Assembly (NCBI GenBank): GCA_028023455.1 | Contig: JAQFVV010006855.1 | Span: forward strand, 229,437-293,436 | Source: Epiperipatus broadwayi | Taxonomy: Eukaryota; Onychophora; Udeonychophora; Euonychophora; Peripatidae | Length of the DNA stretch: 64,000 bases | Direction: 5' to 3' | Part shown: positions 63,855 to 64,000 of the stretch, piece by piece | Numbering within the stretch: position 1 is the first letter of the stretch | Layout: every line of letters starts with the position of its first letter | Translations under genes and position numbers: made by a program | Notes under the pieces: generated by a model | The model's database searches: none | The model's input: the letters and a program-made list of their open reading frames with translations, nothing else | What the model was told of the DNA's origin: nothing

Positions 63855-64000
63855 TGAGGCATTCTAAAATTAAATTTGCGATCCTTTAATCAATTCATTG
63901 GAATAGGTTAAATTCTTGCAATTTTTAAAAAAATAAAAATTGTAGTTAATTAAAATTAAAATATTACAAATATAATTATATTTACTTTTTTTATTTTACT
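63855..64000. other. presumed intron start / AT-rich end
   Basis: AT-rich sequence without features to the end of the window. Confidence 0.3.

Overview
The window is AT-rich eukaryotic (animal) DNA. It is dominated by mobile elements, long AT microsatellites and their decayed remains. The repeat content points to a large, repeat-rich invertebrate genome: Ty3/Gypsy-like LTR elements with very long LTRs, a Penelope-like GIY-YIG fragment, an RTE-type LINE endonuclease remnant, hammerhead-ribozyme repeats and foldback MITEs. A mollusc-like (for example cephalopod-like) source is possible but cannot be decided from this sequence. Only two loci look like host coding sequence: an intronless 334-residue type I membrane glycoprotein of unknown function (14026-15030, minus strand), and a possible first coding exon with a GTAAGT donor at the right end (63791-63848, plus strand).

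Left part (1-15.1 kb). Three copies of a short repeat carry a hammerhead ribozyme core (about 326-382 minus, 779-837 plus, 4576-4634 minus). From about 4678 to 11128 lies a decayed plus-strand LTR retrotransposon (family A). It has a 5' LTR remnant, a coiled-coil gag N-terminus, a gag core, a retroviral-type aspartic protease and a 3' LTR start, but no reverse transcriptase or integrase. A complete miniature LTR element (TRIM, 6430-7982) with its own primer-binding site and polypurine tract sits inside its gag. The 3' LTR is interrupted at 11128 by part of a second LTR family (B). A near-perfect foldback MITE (13743-14006) touches the 3' end of the membrane-protein gene.

Middle part (15.1-35.5 kb). 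This is mostly AT-rich non-coding DNA with an old foldback repeat, an RTE endonuclease remnant on the minus strand, several trinucleotide and dinucleotide microsatellites, a purine-rich tract, and a 3.09 kb solo LTR of family A (30982-34069) with a perfect CTAT duplication.

Right part (35.5-64 kb). Three long LTR insertions and several smaller elements are packed together. Element C (35573-42691, minus) has 2.49 kb LTRs and only a broken gag. A second family-A solo LTR (44049-47106) abuts a 224 bp (AAT)n array and a Penelope-like C-terminal fragment flanked by inverted repeats. A family-B solo LTR (48287-50436) and a TA-flanked foldback MITE (50448-50684) follow. Element D (50740-60884, plus) has 3.3 kb LTRs and encodes an unfamiliar coiled-coil protein ending in a 16-residue tandem repeat, followed by what looks like a leftover integrase tail. 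Four of the LTR insertions create 4 bp duplications made only of A and T, and three of these are ATAT within TA runs, suggesting one integration machinery with a target preference. The non-autonomous elements presumably borrow pol functions from elements outside the window.
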